Source: JADHLJ01 sp038118725
Lineage (GTDB): Bacteria; Pseudomonadota; Alphaproteobacteria; Thalassobaculales; Thalassobaculaceae
DNA: 51,353 nt
NCBI GenBank assembly: GCA_038118725.1
Contig: JAYOIK010000032.1
Location: forward strand, 1 to 51,353
Reading direction: 5' to 3'
A program made the translations under genes and the position numbers. Each line of letters opens with the position of its first letter. The stretch's first letter is position 1. Positions 44,025 through 51,353 of the stretch are shown here, piece by piece. The notes beneath the pieces were generated by a model that saw nothing but the letters and a program-made list of their open reading frames with translations, did no database searches and was not told the DNA's origin.

Positions 44025-45440
44025 AACCCGCTCGATCCTGAGCACGTTGGTCGAGCCGGGCGTGCCCATCGGCACACCGGCGGTGATGACGATCTTGTCC
44101 CCGGATTCGGCGAATTCCTGGGTCTTCGCGGTTTCCACCGCCCGCTTGACCACGGCGGAGAAACGTTCCTCGTTGTCGATATGCACCGCGTGAACCCCCC
44201 AGGCCATCGCCAGACGGCGGGCCGTGCGCTCGCTGGAGGTGACGCACAGTACGGGCACGCTCGGCCGCTCGCGAGAGGCGCGCAGGGTGGTTGAGCCGGA
44301 GGTCGTATAGGTGACGATGCATTTCGCGCTGATGGTCTCCGCGACCTGACGCGCCGCCAGGGTGATCGCGTCGGATACCGTCGGTTCCGGCGCTTCGTGG
44401 CTGGCGGCGGTGATCGCGTGATAGGTCTCGTGGCTTTCGACCTCCCGGATGATCCGGTTCATCATCTCGACCGCCTCGATCGGATAATCGCCGGCGGCTG
44501 TTTCCGCGGAAAGCATCACCGCGTCGGCCGAGTCGTAGACAGCGGTCGCCACGTCCGATGCCTCGGCGCGGGTCGGGGCGGGAGAATGCACCATCGAGTC
44601 GAGCATCTGGGTTGCCACGACCACCGGCTTTCCGAGATGGCGCGCGAGCTTGACGATGCGCTTTTGCAGGCCCGGTACTTTTTCCGGCGGCAGTTCCACG
44701 CCGAGATCGCCGCGCGCGACCATCACCGCGTCGGTCATCTCCACCAATTCGTCGAGATGCTCGATCGCCGCGGGTTTTTCCAGCTTGATCAGAACCGCCG
44801 CGCGATCCTTGATCAATCTGCGTGCCTCGGCCACGTCCTCCGGACGCTGCACGAAGGAAAGCGCGATCCAGTCCACCCCAAGATCCAGCGCGAAATCCAG
44901 ATCAGCGCGGTCCTTCTCGCTAAGCGCCGAAAGACGCAACAGCACGCCGGGGACATTGACGCCCTTGCGGTTAGAAAGAGTGCCGGCGGTCAGGACCTCG
45001 GTATCGATGGTTTTTGCCGTGACTTTCTTGACCCGAAGTCTGATCCGTCCGTCATCCAGCAGCAGGTCGGTGCCCGGCTTGGCCGCTTCGAAGATTTCGG
45101 GATGCGGCAGTTGGACACGAGCCTTGGATCCCGGTTGGTCGCGCAGATCGAGGCGGAACCTGTCTCCGGCCTCAAGCTCGACCGTGTCGTCCTTGAAGGT
45201 GCCGATGCGCAGCTTCGGCCCTTGAAGGTCAGCCATCACCGCGACCGGGCGATCAATCTTTTTCTCGAGTTTGCGGATCTTCAGATAGGTCGCGCGATGG
45301 TCGCGATGCGTTCCGTGGCTGAAATTCAACCGGAAGACATCGACCCCGGCCTTGAAGAGCTCGGTGATTTTCGATTCGGTCGCGGTCGCCGGTCCGAGCG
45401 TGGCCACGATCTTGGTGCTTCTATAGCGTCGCATGACCAC
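44019..45440 (-). CDS. pyk: Pyruvate kinase
   Basis: A 473-residue pyruvate kinase (phosphoenolpyruvate + ADP to pyruvate + ATP). The N-terminal KIVATLGPAT and NFSHGTHRDH, the metal and PEP site with MVARGDLGVELPPEKVP, and VATQMLDSMVHSPAPTRAEASDVATAV are diagnostic. The C-terminal domain has VTYTTSGSTTLRASRERP. A GTG start at 45440 sits 6 bases after AGGA; an ATG two codons later is also possible. It is a single gene, convergent with pirin. The luciferase-like oxidoreductase gene lies 69 bp upstream on the same strand. Confidence 0.97.
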   Translation of the reverse strand: MVMRRYRSTKIVATLGPATATESKITELFKAGVDVFRLNFSHGTHRDHRATYLKIRKLEKKIDRPVAVMADLQGPKLRIGTFKDDTVELEAGDRFRLDLRDQPGSKARVQLPHPEIFEAAKPGTDLLLDDGRIRLRVKKVTAKTIDTEVLTAGTLSNRKGVNVPGVLLRLSALSEKDRADLDFALDLGVDWIALSFVQRPEDVAEARRLIKDRAAVLIKLEKPAAIEHLDELVEMTDAVMVARGDLGVELPPEKVPGLQKRIVKLARHLGKPVVVATQMLDSMVHSPAPTRAEASDVATAVYDSADAVMLSAETAAGDYPIEAVEMMNRIIREVESHETYHAITAASHEAPEPTVSDAITLAARQVAETISAKCIVTYTTSGSTTLRASRERPSVPVLCVTSSERTARRLAMAWGVHAVHIDNEERFSAVVKRAVETAKTQEFAESGDKIVITAGVPMGTPGSTNVLRIERVP

Positions 45441-45509
45441 AACCTATCCTGATTAATGTTACGGTTTAAAGCACCGTGATCGGTTTTCCCGGTTCGGCGT
45501 TCCGCGCCG

Positions 45510-46346
45510 CTAGGATACCAGCGGCGCGTATTTATCCAGCAGGCCGAGCACCGTGTCGCGATCTTCCGACGGCAATCCGAGGATGGCCCGGTTGATCCCG
45601 GCCTGGGCGTAGTTCTCCAGGGTCTGGGCATCCGCCGGCGCGGCGAAGACGCTGACTTGCAGGGTAGACATGTCGCGGCCCGCCTCGTCGGCGATGTTCT
45701 TGAGCCGAGCCATGTTCGCCGCCGGATCAAACCCGCCACGCCCGCGCGGGAACCAGCCGTCGCAATAATCCACGACCCGGCGCAGGGTGTAGTCGGTCTC
45801 GCCGCCCATCAGCAGCGGCGGATGCGGGGTCTGGTGCGGTTTCGGATAGGACCAGGTCTTGTCGAAGTTCACATGCTCACCGTGAAATTCCGCCTCCTCC
45901 TCGGTCCAGAGCGCCTTCATGGCCTCGACATGCTCCTTCATCATCGCGAAGCGTGTCTTGTAGCTGGCGCCGTGATCCTCCATCTCCTCGACATTCCAAC
46001 CGCCGCCCATGCCGAAGACGAAACGTCCCTTCGACATCAGATCCAGGCTGGCGACCGATTTCGCGGTCACGATCGGGTCGCGCTGGGGCACCAGGCAGAT
46101 GCCGGTGCCGACCTTTAACTTGGTGGTCACGGCGGCCGCGTAGGAAAGCGACACGAACGGATCGAGGGTGTGGGAATACATCTTCGGCAGCTCGCCACCC
46201 CCCGGGAACGGCGACTTGCGGCTGGTCGGGATATGCGTGTGCTCGGGCACGAACAGGGATTCAAATCCCCGCGCCTCCAACTCGCGCGCCAGCTCATCCA
46301 CCGGAATGCTGTAATCCGTGTCGAAAATGAAAACGCCGATATCCAT
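45510..46346 (-). CDS. LLM class (luciferase-like) F420/flavin-dependent oxidoreductase
   Basis: A 278-residue TIM-barrel oxidoreductase of the bacterial luciferase family, of the TIGR03619-like probable-F420 subgroup. Landmarks are ARELEARGFESLFVPEHTHIP, LKVGTGICLVPQRDPIVTAK, GRFVFGMGGGWNVEEMEDHG and the late GGFDPAANMARLKNIADEAG. Whether it uses F420 or FMN cannot be decided. Its substrate is unknown; relatives are common in marine alphaproteobacterial catabolic clusters. It is divergent from the serine hydrolase-AtuA operon across 206 bp. Confidence 0.92.
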   Translation of the reverse strand: MDIGVFIFDTDYSIPVDELARELEARGFESLFVPEHTHIPTSRKSPFPGGGELPKMYSHTLDPFVSLSYAAAVTTKLKVGTGICLVPQRDPIVTAKSVASLDLMSKGRFVFGMGGGWNVEEMEDHGASYKTRFAMMKEHVEAMKALWTEEEAEFHGEHVNFDKTWSYPKPHQTPHPPLLMGGETDYTLRRVVDYCDGWFPRGRGGFDPAANMARLKNIADEAGRDMSTLQVSVFAAPADAQTLENYAQAGINRAILGLPSEDRDTVLGLLDKYAPLVS

Positions 46347-46552
46347 GACTGATTCTCCCGTGAAGCCGTTGCCGCGTTCCGAGCGGCGCGATTGCCCGCA
46401 TTAGACGGGAGCCGTCGCCCGCTGTCCATGCCCTTGGCGGCGTGGAAATCGCATGGATGCTTGGCGCGGCGCCCGATCCCGCCGTAGCATCTCGGGATCA
46501 GGCGAGAGTGGGGCCTGGGTCCGCCTCGAAGTATTGAATTGGGAGCCGAACG

Positions 46553-47740
46553 ATGGCCATGGGCGAAAAGCTTGACGCGCTATTAAGCGCGGGCGTGGAA
46601 CGCGGCGATGTTCCCGGTGTCGCGGCCTTGGTCACCGACCGCGACGGGGTGATCCACGAGGCCGCGTTCGGGGAGCGATCGCTGGGCGGCGGCGCGCCGA
46701 TGACCCTGGACACCGTGTTCTTCATCGCCTCGATGACCAAGGCGATCACCGGTGTCGCGGCGATGCAACTGGTCGAGCAGGGCAAGCTGTCGCTGGACGC
46801 ACCGGCGGGCGAGGTGGTCCAGGATCTGGCCGAGGTTCAGGTCCTGGCGGGCTTCGACGCCGATTGCCGGCCGGTTCTACGGCCACCGAAATCGCCGGTG
46901 ACCCTGCGCCAGCTGCTGACCCATACCGCCGGCTTCGGCTACGACACCTGGCACCGCCAGATCAAATGGTTCGCCGAGACCACGGGCATCGTCTCGCGCG
47001 CGACGGGAAAGCGGGCGGCGCTCGGCACGCCGCTCATGTTTGATCCGGGGACACGCTGGGAATACGGCATCAATATCGATTGGGCCGGCTTGATGATCGA
47101 GGCGGTCACCGGCAAGCGGCTCGGCGACACCATGGCGGAGACCATCTTCGAGCCCCTGGGCATGTCCAGCACCGCCTATAGGATCACGGACGACATGGAG
47201 GCGCGGCGCGCGGTGGTGCATCAGCGCGACAACGGCGGCCTTTCGCCGATGCCGGGTTTCAAGATCGTCCAGGACCCCGAGGTCCAGGCTGGTGGCGGCG
47301 GGCTGTACTCCACCATCACCGATTACGCCGCCTTCACCCGGATGATCCTCAACAAGGGAAAAGGCAACGGCAACCAAATCCTGCGGCCCGAGACGGTCGA
47401 GATGATGTCGGTGAACCAGATGGGCGATTGCCGGGTGGTCGAGCTGAAGACCTACGACTCCAAGCGTTCCCTCGCCGCCGAGTTTTTCCCGGGCGTGCCC
47501 AAGACCTGGGGTCTGAGCTTCATGATCAACGAGGCCGACGCGCCCACCGGGCGTCCGGCCGGAAGCCTCGCCTGGGCGGGCCTCGCGAATACCTATTTCT
47601 GGATCGATCCGAGGAACGGCATCGCCGGGATCTACGCGACCCAGATCCTCCCCTTTGTCGACGAGAAATCGCTGCCGCTGTTCCTGGATTTCGAGACCGC
47701 CGTCTATGACAGCCTGGCCGAGACGGGGAAAGCGGCATGA
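46553..47740 (+). CDS. Serine hydrolase, beta-lactamase class C-like
   Basis: A 395-residue serine hydrolase of the class C beta-lactamase/esterase family. The nucleophile motif Ser60-Met-Thr-Lys63 (IASMTKAIT) is followed by RQLLTHTAGFGYD, WEYGINIDWAG with the catalytic Tyr171, and a C-terminal SFMINEADAPTGRPAGSLAWAG region. No signal peptide is seen, so it is probably a cytoplasmic esterase or amidase rather than a resistance enzyme. The start (46553) has GGGAG 7 bases upstream. Its stop overlaps the DUF4387 start as ATGA, making it the first gene of a tight operon. Confidence 0.92.
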   Translation: MAMGEKLDALLSAGVERGDVPGVAALVTDRDGVIHEAAFGERSLGGGAPMTLDTVFFIASMTKAITGVAAMQLVEQGKLSLDAPAGEVVQDLAEVQVLAGFDADCRPVLRPPKSPVTLRQLLTHTAGFGYDTWHRQIKWFAETTGIVSRATGKRAALGTPLMFDPGTRWEYGINIDWAGLMIEAVTGKRLGDTMAETIFEPLGMSSTAYRITDDMEARRAVVHQRDNGGLSPMPGFKIVQDPEVQAGGGGLYSTITDYAAFTRMILNKGKGNGNQILRPETVEMMSVNQMGDCRVVELKTYDSKRSLAAEFFPGVPKTWGLSFMINEADAPTGRPAGSLAWAGLANTYFWIDPRNGIAGIYATQILPFVDEKSLPLFLDFETAVYDSLAETGKAA

Positions 47741-48078
47741 CCAAACCCACGCCATCCCGACGGCTCTGCGACGTGGCGCGGATCGTGCGCTCCAAGAACG
47801 CCGGGCCGGGGCTTTTGACCATCGATCTGTTCTTCAATTCCGAGGCCGATTATGCCGCCGCGATCGCCGCCGACGGGCTTCGGGCCGAGGCGGTGGCGGA
47901 ACGCTACGGGGTGTCGGCCAACCGGGTGCGGCGCATCCCCTATCCGCTGGCCAACGCGATCAAGATCACCATGGACCGCAAGATGACCGCCGGCGCTCCC
48001 GGTGACGGCGATGTCTATGGCGCCCAGCAGCATGCCCTGTTGCTCGACGTGGAAATTCCCGAGGGAGATGCCTCATGA
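47737..48078 (+). CDS. DUF4387 protein, AtuA partner
   Basis: A 113-residue protein recognised as DUF4387 from its LCDVARIVRSKNAGPGLLTIDLFF N-terminal strand, VRRIPYPLANAIKITMDRK and the end GDVYGAQQHALLLDVEIP. As I recall, DUF4387 occurs next to or fused with AtuA/DUF1446 proteins, so it is probably a second subunit of the same enzyme. No catalytic residue can be named. It overlaps both neighbours by 4 bases (ATGA at each junction). Confidence 0.88.
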   Translation: MTKPTPSRRLCDVARIVRSKNAGPGLLTIDLFFNSEADYAAAIAADGLRAEAVAERYGVSANRVRRIPYPLANAIKITMDRKMTAGAPGDGDVYGAQQHALLLDVEIPEGDAS

Positions 48079-49436
48079 GCAAGCTTGAGCCCGTGCGTCT
48101 GATGTCCGCCTCCGGTCAGCTCGGCTACGGCGTGCTGAAACCGGCCTTCGAACGGGGCCTCGCCCACGAGCCGCATATGATCGGCGCGGATATGGGTTCG
48201 GTCGATCCGGGCCCGGCCTATCTTGGCATGGGCAAGATGGCGACGGACCCGGAGATCACCCGGCGGGATCTGACGATGCTGATCGAGGGCGCCCGGGGGC
48301 TCGGCGTGCCGCTGATCATCGGGACCGCGGGAACCGCCGGCGCGGCGCCGCATCTGGACGCGGTTCTCGATATCGTCCGCGGCATCGCGCGGGACAGGGG
48401 GCTGTCCTTCAAGCTTGCCTCGATCCGCGCCGATATCGCCAAGGAGCGGGTGATCCAGGCCCATCGCGCCGGAGAGCTATCGCCGCTGGGCGCGTTTCCC
48501 GAGGCGACGGAGGCGGATATCCTGGAGAGCCCGCATATCGTCGCGCAGATGGACGAGGCGCCCTTCGTCGCGGCGCTGGAGGGCGGCGCCGACGTGGTGA
48601 TCGCCGGGCGCGCCTGTGATACCGCGATTTACACCACCGTGGCGCTGATGCGTGGCCATGACCGGGCGCTGTCGACCCACATGGCGAAGATCATCGAATG
48701 CGCCTCGCTCTGCTGTGATCCGGGCGGACGCGACTCGATCATCGCGACCCTCGATGGCGAGGGCTTTACCCTGGACTGCATGAACCCCGACCGTCACGCC
48801 TCGCCGACCTCGGTGGCCGCCCACGCGCTCTATGAGCAGGGTGACCCGTTCACCGTGCGCGAGCCAGGCGGCGAGCTAGATCTCTCCAAGGCGGTCTATT
48901 CCTCGCTGGACGAGCATCGTGTCCGGGTGTCCGGCGCCCGCTGGCGGGACATGAAGCCGAGCCTCAAGCTGGAGGCCGCCGCGCCCGCCGGCTTCCGCTG
49001 CGCCTTCTTCGCCGGTACCAGCGACCCCCGGGTGATCGAGCGGATCGAGGAAATCTGGGCCGAGGTGAAGGACGTGGTGAGCGGACTTGCCGGCGCGGAC
49101 GCGGGCGACTATCTGCGGGCGCGGTTCTATGGCCTGAACGGCGTCGTCGACTGGCCGTCCCCGCCCCAGAGCCCACCGCGCGAGATCGGCATCCTGGTGG
49201 AGTGCGTCGCTCCGACCCGGGAGCAAGCCAAATCGATAATCACCGTGACCAAGCAATATTTTCTGCATCACGGTTTCCCGGGCCGGCTGTCCACGGCGGG
49301 CAATCTCGCCTTTCCCTTCACCCCGCCCGAGCTCGAGGTCGGCCCGGCCTGGCGCTTCTCGCTGCACCACGTCATGGACGTGCCGGATCCGTCGGAACTG
49401 CGCGATCTGTTCCCGATCACCTACGAGGATCTGTGA
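48075..49436 (+). CDS. AtuA/DUF1446 family protein
   Basis: A 453-residue protein of the acyclic-terpene-utilisation AtuA family (DUF1446). Landmarks are RLMSASGQLGYG at the start, GADMGSVDPGPAYLGMGKM, GTAGTAGAAPHLDAVLDIV, GRACDTAIYT and the late FLHHGFPGRLSTAGNLAFPFTPPE. AtuA is needed for citronellol/geraniol use in Pseudomonas, but its reaction is unclear, and none of the other atu genes are here. The tight coupling to DUF4387 and a serine hydrolase suggests a carboxylic acid or lactone substrate, which is inference only. Confidence 0.9.
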   Translation: MSKLEPVRLMSASGQLGYGVLKPAFERGLAHEPHMIGADMGSVDPGPAYLGMGKMATDPEITRRDLTMLIEGARGLGVPLIIGTAGTAGAAPHLDAVLDIVRGIARDRGLSFKLASIRADIAKERVIQAHRAGELSPLGAFPEATEADILESPHIVAQMDEAPFVAALEGGADVVIAGRACDTAIYTTVALMRGHDRALSTHMAKIIECASLCCDPGGRDSIIATLDGEGFTLDCMNPDRHASPTSVAAHALYEQGDPFTVREPGGELDLSKAVYSSLDEHRVRVSGARWRDMKPSLKLEAAAPAGFRCAFFAGTSDPRVIERIEEIWAEVKDVVSGLAGADAGDYLRARFYGLNGVVDWPSPPQSPPREIGILVECVAPTREQAKSIITVTKQYFLHHGFPGRLSTAGNLAFPFTPPELEVGPAWRFSLHHVMDVPDPSELRDLFPITYEDL

Positions 49437-49518
49437 TCCGCTTTACGTGATCCGATTTGCCGGGTCCCCAGACAGCGGCTATGGTTCCACCGATTGGATC
49501 GTCTCTGGGGAGTGACTC

Positions 49519-50532
49519 ATGACCAACACGGCGAATATCCCCCTTGATCGCATCGCGACCATCGACATGGCGCCCCTCGACGACGGGAGCGCGGCGGGCA
49601 AGCGCCAGGTCGCCGACGCGTTCCGCGCGGTGTTTGAGCGCGTCGGCTTCTTCATCCTGGTCAATCACGGCGTCGACACCGGCCTGATCAAGCGCACCTT
49701 CGCCGAGGCCGCGCGGTTTCACGCCCAGCCCATGGACGCCAAGCTCGCCGTCATGATGAACGAGCACAATAACGGCTATATGGCGATGAACCGCTACAAT
49801 GTGCGCACCTCCCGCGTCAGCGAGGAAGCCAAGCCGGACCGCAACGAAGCCTTCTTCATCAAGCGCGAGCGTGGGCCAGACGACCCGCTGCTGAAATCAG
49901 GCCGCAAATTCGTTGGCGCCAATGTCTGGCCCCAGGATCTGCCTGGCTTTCGCGAGACCCTGTTGGAGTATACCGACGCGCTGGACCGGATGGCCAAGCG
50001 GCTCCTCGGCCCGCTGGCCCTGTCGTTGGATCTGCCCGAGGATCATTTCGACGCCGGTTTCGCCGAGAGTCAGTACTCGCTGCGCCTCTCGCATTATCCC
50101 CCGGTACAGGCTCGCGAGGCCAAACAATACGGCATCGCCCCGCATACCGATTCCAGCTTCATGACCTTCCTCGCCCAGTCCGGCGTGCCGGGACTGCAGA
50201 TCCGGGTCGACGAGGAGAATTGGCTGGACGTGCCCTATGTCCCGGATTCCTTCGTGGTCAATAGCGGCGACATGCTGCACCGCTGGACCAACGGCCATTA
50301 CAAATCCACCCCCCATCGCGCCCTGCCGCCCCTCGACCAGACCCGCTACGCCATCCCGTTCTTCTACGGCCCGCATTTCGACACGACGATCGAATGCCTA
50401 CCGACCTGCCAGAGCCCGGACAACCCCGCCCAATACCCGCCGATCACCTATGGCGACTACATGACCTGGTGGTACGGCTCGAATTACGACGCCAAGGATC
50501 AGCAGGATCTGGCGGGCGAGGCGGCGGAGTAG
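49519..50532 (+). CDS. Isopenicillin-N-synthase-like 2OG-Fe(II) oxygenase (second copy)
   Basis: A 337-residue oxygenase of the IPNS family. DIOX_N segment IATIDMAPLDD and RVGFFILVNHGVD, jelly roll with His209 and Asp211 (APHTDSSF) and His266 (TPHRALP). The 2OG/substrate Arg276 is followed by Tyr-Ala (RYAIPFF), so the usual Arg-x-Ser is Arg-x-Ala, which may change co-substrate binding. It follows AtuA by 82 bp with a GGGGAGTG site, and is probably the last gene of the serine hydrolase-DUF4387-AtuA operon. The substrate is unknown. A related oxygenase lies at 26999-28027. Confidence 0.9.
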   Translation: MTNTANIPLDRIATIDMAPLDDGSAAGKRQVADAFRAVFERVGFFILVNHGVDTGLIKRTFAEAARFHAQPMDAKLAVMMNEHNNGYMAMNRYNVRTSRVSEEAKPDRNEAFFIKRERGPDDPLLKSGRKFVGANVWPQDLPGFRETLLEYTDALDRMAKRLLGPLALSLDLPEDHFDAGFAESQYSLRLSHYPPVQAREAKQYGIAPHTDSSFMTFLAQSGVPGLQIRVDEENWLDVPYVPDSFVVNSGDMLHRWTNGHYKSTPHRALPPLDQTRYAIPFFYGPHFDTTIECLPTCQSPDNPAQYPPITYGDYMTWWYGSNYDAKDQQDLAGEAAE

Positions 50533-50588
50533 GGGGGCAAAGCGCGGTGCGTGTGTGGCCCAGAGTTTTGGATCGGTTACTGTCCCCG

Positions 50589-50616
50589 ATTTTTCCCATA
50601 ACATTTTTCCCATAAC
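50589..50616. repeat. Perfect 14-bp tandem repeat at the composition boundary
   Basis: ATTTTTCCCATAAC occurs twice head-to-tail (50589-50602 and 50603-50616), immediately before the stop of the TIR gene. GC-rich core DNA with the oxygenase gene lies to the left and AT-rich DNA to the right. It may be a duplication from insertion or a site-specific junction, or simple slippage. Confidence 0.7.
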
Positions 50617-51177
50617 TTAGATGAAGCCGAACGACCTATACGCGACCTCGCTATAGTATCCTAGTCCTGCTCCAAGTGGTTTGGCGTTCGGTCCGAACTG
50701 ATTGATAGCGTCTTTTATAACTGCTTCTGAAAATGGAATGTGAATAACGCTGGCTGTTCCATTGTCGATACGTCGTTTTAAAGCATCGGGCCAATAGGAC
50801 CCAAGCGCGATTGGATTGATGATGGGCACGTTGCAGTCTGGATACGTCGCGACGATCGGAATGTCACAATTATCTACTGCATAAGATATTTCAAAAGGTA
50901 CCCAATCTACGTCATTTTTGGTGTTTGTGTTTATTATCAAAAGCATTATTATTGAAAATTTGAGTCTATTTTTGAGGCTTTGTTCTAAGGTTTTCTTTTT
51001 ACTGGTATCTCGAACGGATGACACTTTATCATGACTATCGATTAATCTAAAAACATGGTGGCTGTTGCTGTGCCAAGCTTTCAATAAATTGAAGTATTTA
51101 ATGTCAGATTGTGCGGCGATAGGGTTCGACGTTCCCCCTGCGTGAAAGGCTAAGTAGGTGCCATTTCTATACGCCAT
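50617..51177 (-). CDS. Thoeris ThsB-like TIR-domain protein
   Basis: A 186-residue protein of the ThsB-like TIR family, which in Thoeris antiphage defence senses infection and makes an ADP-ribose-type cyclic messenger that activates the ThsA NADase or another effector. The opening MAYRNGTYLAFHAGGTSN, a LIDSHDKVSSVRDTS segment, IIMLLIINTNT strand and the DWVPFEISYAVD motif with Glu96 as the likely catalytic acid match the family; KRRIDNGTASVIHIPF is a further landmark. The ATG at 51177 has GGAAA 6-7 bases upstream; a TTG at 51189 is less likely. Codon use and base composition are AT-rich, unlike every other gene here. No ThsA-like gene is visible in the window. Confidence 0.78.
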   Translation of the reverse strand: MAYRNGTYLAFHAGGTSNPIAAQSDIKYFNLLKAWHSNSHHVFRLIDSHDKVSSVRDTSKKKTLEQSLKNRLKFSIIMLLIINTNTKNDVDWVPFEISYAVDNCDIPIVATYPDCNVPIINPIALGSYWPDALKRRIDNGTASVIHIPFSEAVIKDAINQFGPNAKPLGAGLGYYSEVAYRSFGFI

Positions 51178-51195
51178 TGTTATTTCCAATCTGTT

Positions 51196-51223
51196 TTTAT
51201 TGCCTGCAGGTCAATCTCGTCAA
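51196..51223 (-). promoter_or_regulatory. Candidate promoter for the TIR gene
   Basis: On the minus strand TTGACG (51218-51223) is separated by 16 bases from AATAAA (51196-51201), about 19 bases upstream of the ATG. The -35 element matches the sigma70 consensus well and the -10 element moderately (a TAAAAA element at 18-base spacing is an alternative). The assignment is by eye only. Confidence 0.35.
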
Positions 51224-51299
51224 ACACGCTATTGTGCAAAACAATACGGACCGTGCGGGTCACTTCTGAACGGCGTGTTTCGATTAGAAATGATATCAA

Positions 51300-51321
51300 G
51301 ACACTAGTGTCCGGTTAACCG
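51300..51321. repeat. Adjacent palindromes, possible insertion-sequence end
   Basis: GACACTAGTGTC (51300-51311) is a perfect 12-bp palindrome directly followed by CGGTTAACCG (51312-51321), a perfect 10-bp palindrome. The run TAGTGTCCGGTTAA resembles terminal inverted repeats of some insertion sequences. A purine-rich AGGCAGGA follows at about 51341-51348 and would be a ribosome-binding site for a gene starting just past the window. An IS end is therefore plausible but unproven. Confidence 0.4.
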
Positions 51322-51353
51322 AACCGTGTGAGCTCCGAAAGGCAGGATTTTTG

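Noticed and set aside
50533..50588. TTACTGTCCCCGATTT segment resembling sequences seen near REP-associated transposases
   Set aside because: The resemblance is from memory only, there is one copy, and no inverted partner or transposase gene is visible.

Overview
The window reads as a stretch of a high-GC alphaproteobacterial chromosome, most likely a Rhodospirillales-type organism. The pointers are: a dnaG-rpoD macromolecular-synthesis pair whose sigma70 has a long alanine/acid-rich non-conserved region; an rsmB-rpe-heparinase II/III block; a DUF1674 (SdhAF4-like) gene beside rsmB; a DUF1285-NUDIX-CCA transferase block divergent from a MoxR-DUF58-DUF4159 operon; and aerobic hemF. Nearly all of it is densely packed with short or overlapping gene junctions. 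No tRNA, rRNA or CRISPR array was recognised, and no gap between genes exceeds about 240 bp.

Layout. Positions 1-4000: a gene leaving the left edge, a Pmp3-like peptide, a HisC-like aminotransferase, then a small phosphonate-type cluster (GNAT and DUF1045 2H-phosphoesterase divergent from phnM). 4070-7980: dnaG and rpoD. 8000-11790: a mandelate-racemase-type enolase divergent from a D-aminoacylase/SDR pair. 11780-19530 (minus strand): rsmB, rpe and a heparinase-like gene, followed by three surface-polysaccharide genes (WecA-like GT4, NAD epimerase, CapD/FlaA1-like dehydratase). 19650-25360: SdhAF4-like, VOC protein, fhs, a gamma-glutamyltransferase/GNAT operon and an exported protein. 25570-30420: a MATE transporter, then a three-gene overlapping operon (alkaline-phosphatase-superfamily hydrolase, NMT1-type binding protein without signal peptide, IPNS-like 2OG oxygenase). 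30650-35380: hemF, an exported protein, and NUDIX/DUF1285/CCA transferase, the CCA transferase being fused in frame to a 2-keto-4-pentenoate-hydratase-like module. 35440-42240: the MoxR-DUF58-BatA/DUF4159-GATase-like operon. 42250-46350: LysR divergent from pirin, pyruvate kinase, an F420/flavin luciferase-like oxidoreductase. 46550-50540: an operon of serine hydrolase, DUF4387, AtuA/DUF1446 and a second IPNS-like oxygenase.

The last 0.8 kb changes character. Base composition becomes AT-rich. A gene for a Thoeris ThsB-like TIR protein (antiphage signalling) begins immediately after a perfect 14-bp tandem repeat, and the window ends in palindromic sequence that looks like the end of an insertion element. 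This is the most obvious sign of horizontal transfer here.

The best candidates for undescribed biology are the serine hydrolase-DUF4387-AtuA-oxygenase operon, the hydrolase-binding protein-oxygenase operon, the CCA transferase/hydratase fusion, and the apparently orphan TIR gene at the island edge. Functions for these are inferred from recognised families and gene order only; no database search was possible.
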